DNA of 50,741 bases from Halobacillus campisalis (GTDB lineage Bacteria > Bacillota > Bacilli > Bacillales > Halobacillaceae). Numbering within the stretch: position 1 is the stretch's first letter; each line of letters starts with the position of its first letter. Made by a program: the position numbers and the translations under genes. This document shows positions 50,614-50,741 of the stretch, piece after piece. The notes beneath the pieces are model-generated. The model worked only from the letters and a program-made list of their open reading frames with translations, was not told the origin of the DNA and did no database searches. The DNA lies in the NCBI RefSeq assembly GCF_030345335.1, contig NZ_JAPVRC010000014.1, positions 1-50,741 on the forward strand, given 5' to 3'.

Positions 50614-50650
50614 GAAAAAACCTTAGAAGCAATAGCTTCTAAGGTTTCTA
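50614..50650 (-). terminator. Terminator of the upstream rRNA operon
   Basis: A perfect stem AAACCTTAGAAGC/GCTTCTAAGGTTT-type (about 50618-50646) follows the 5S sequence on the minus strand and ends in a T run. Confidence 0.9.
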
Positions 50651-50652
50651 AT

Positions 50653-50741
50653 TGACGTAGCAGCGTCCTACTCTCACGGGGGTAAACCCGACTACCATCG
50701 GCGCTGAAGAGCTTAACTACTGTGTTCGGCATGGGAACAGG
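50653..50741 (-). rRNA. rrf: 5S ribosomal RNA, 3' part (cut by the window edge)
   Basis: On the minus strand the sequence contains GTTCCCATGCCGAACACAGT, then AAGCTCTTCAGCGCCGATGG and GAGAGTAGGACGCTGCTACG, the standard 5S rRNA 3' two-thirds. About 25-30 nt of the 5' end lie beyond the window. Confidence 0.95.

Overview
This window is a stretch of chromosome from an endospore-forming Firmicute of the family Bacillaceae. Gene order follows the region near the origin of Bacillus subtilis, read backwards, from csfB/gin after an rRNA operon to lysS before the next rRNA operon. Moderate G+C and several acidic protein tails (FtsH, Ctc) suggest a moderately halophilic genus such as Halobacillus or a relative; the genus is an inference. 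Nearly all genes are on the minus strand. The exceptions are abrB and a tRNA-Met/tRNA-Glu pair.

Layout, right to left in the direction of transcription: the 3' end of a 5S rRNA with its terminator; gin; an Orn/Lys/Arg decarboxylase (yaaO); tmk, yaaQ/darA, yaaR, holB, yaaT/ricT, yabA, yabB, yazA, rsmI; divergent abrB and metS; tatD; yabE; rnmV-ksgA; yabG; veg; sspF; ispE; purR; spoVG; glmU-prs-ctc-pth; fin-mfd; spoVT; yabM-yabN-yabO; yabP-yabQ-divIC; yabR; a UPF0060 gene; the tRNA pair; spoIIE; yabS-yabT-tilS-hprT-ftsH; coaX-hslO; cysK; folP-folB-folK; a decayed dusB; lysS; and, at the left edge, two tandem promoters and the leader of the next rRNA operon.

The genes cover essential metabolism and translation (LysRS, MetRS, TilS, RsmA, RsmI, Pth, Prs, GlmU, folate, CoA, cysteine), DNA maintenance (HolB, YabA, RnmV, Mfd) and sporulation. 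Promoters resembling those of SigA, SigB, SigH, SigF, SigG and SigK could be read directly, together with Spo0A boxes and paired PurBoxes.

Differences from the B. subtilis order are losses: xpaC, yaaN, yabJ, yacD, pabB/pabA/pabC and yazB are absent, and dusB is a relic with a large internal deletion. A UPF0060 gene is added. The main unexplained structures are a duplicated hairpin-forming element in the tRNA spacer, with a competing long-range pairing, and five copies (two degenerate) of an intergenic repeat whose outer stems differ in sequence but stay self-complementary in the three best copies. No prophage, CRISPR array, insertion sequence or obvious new multi-gene system was seen.
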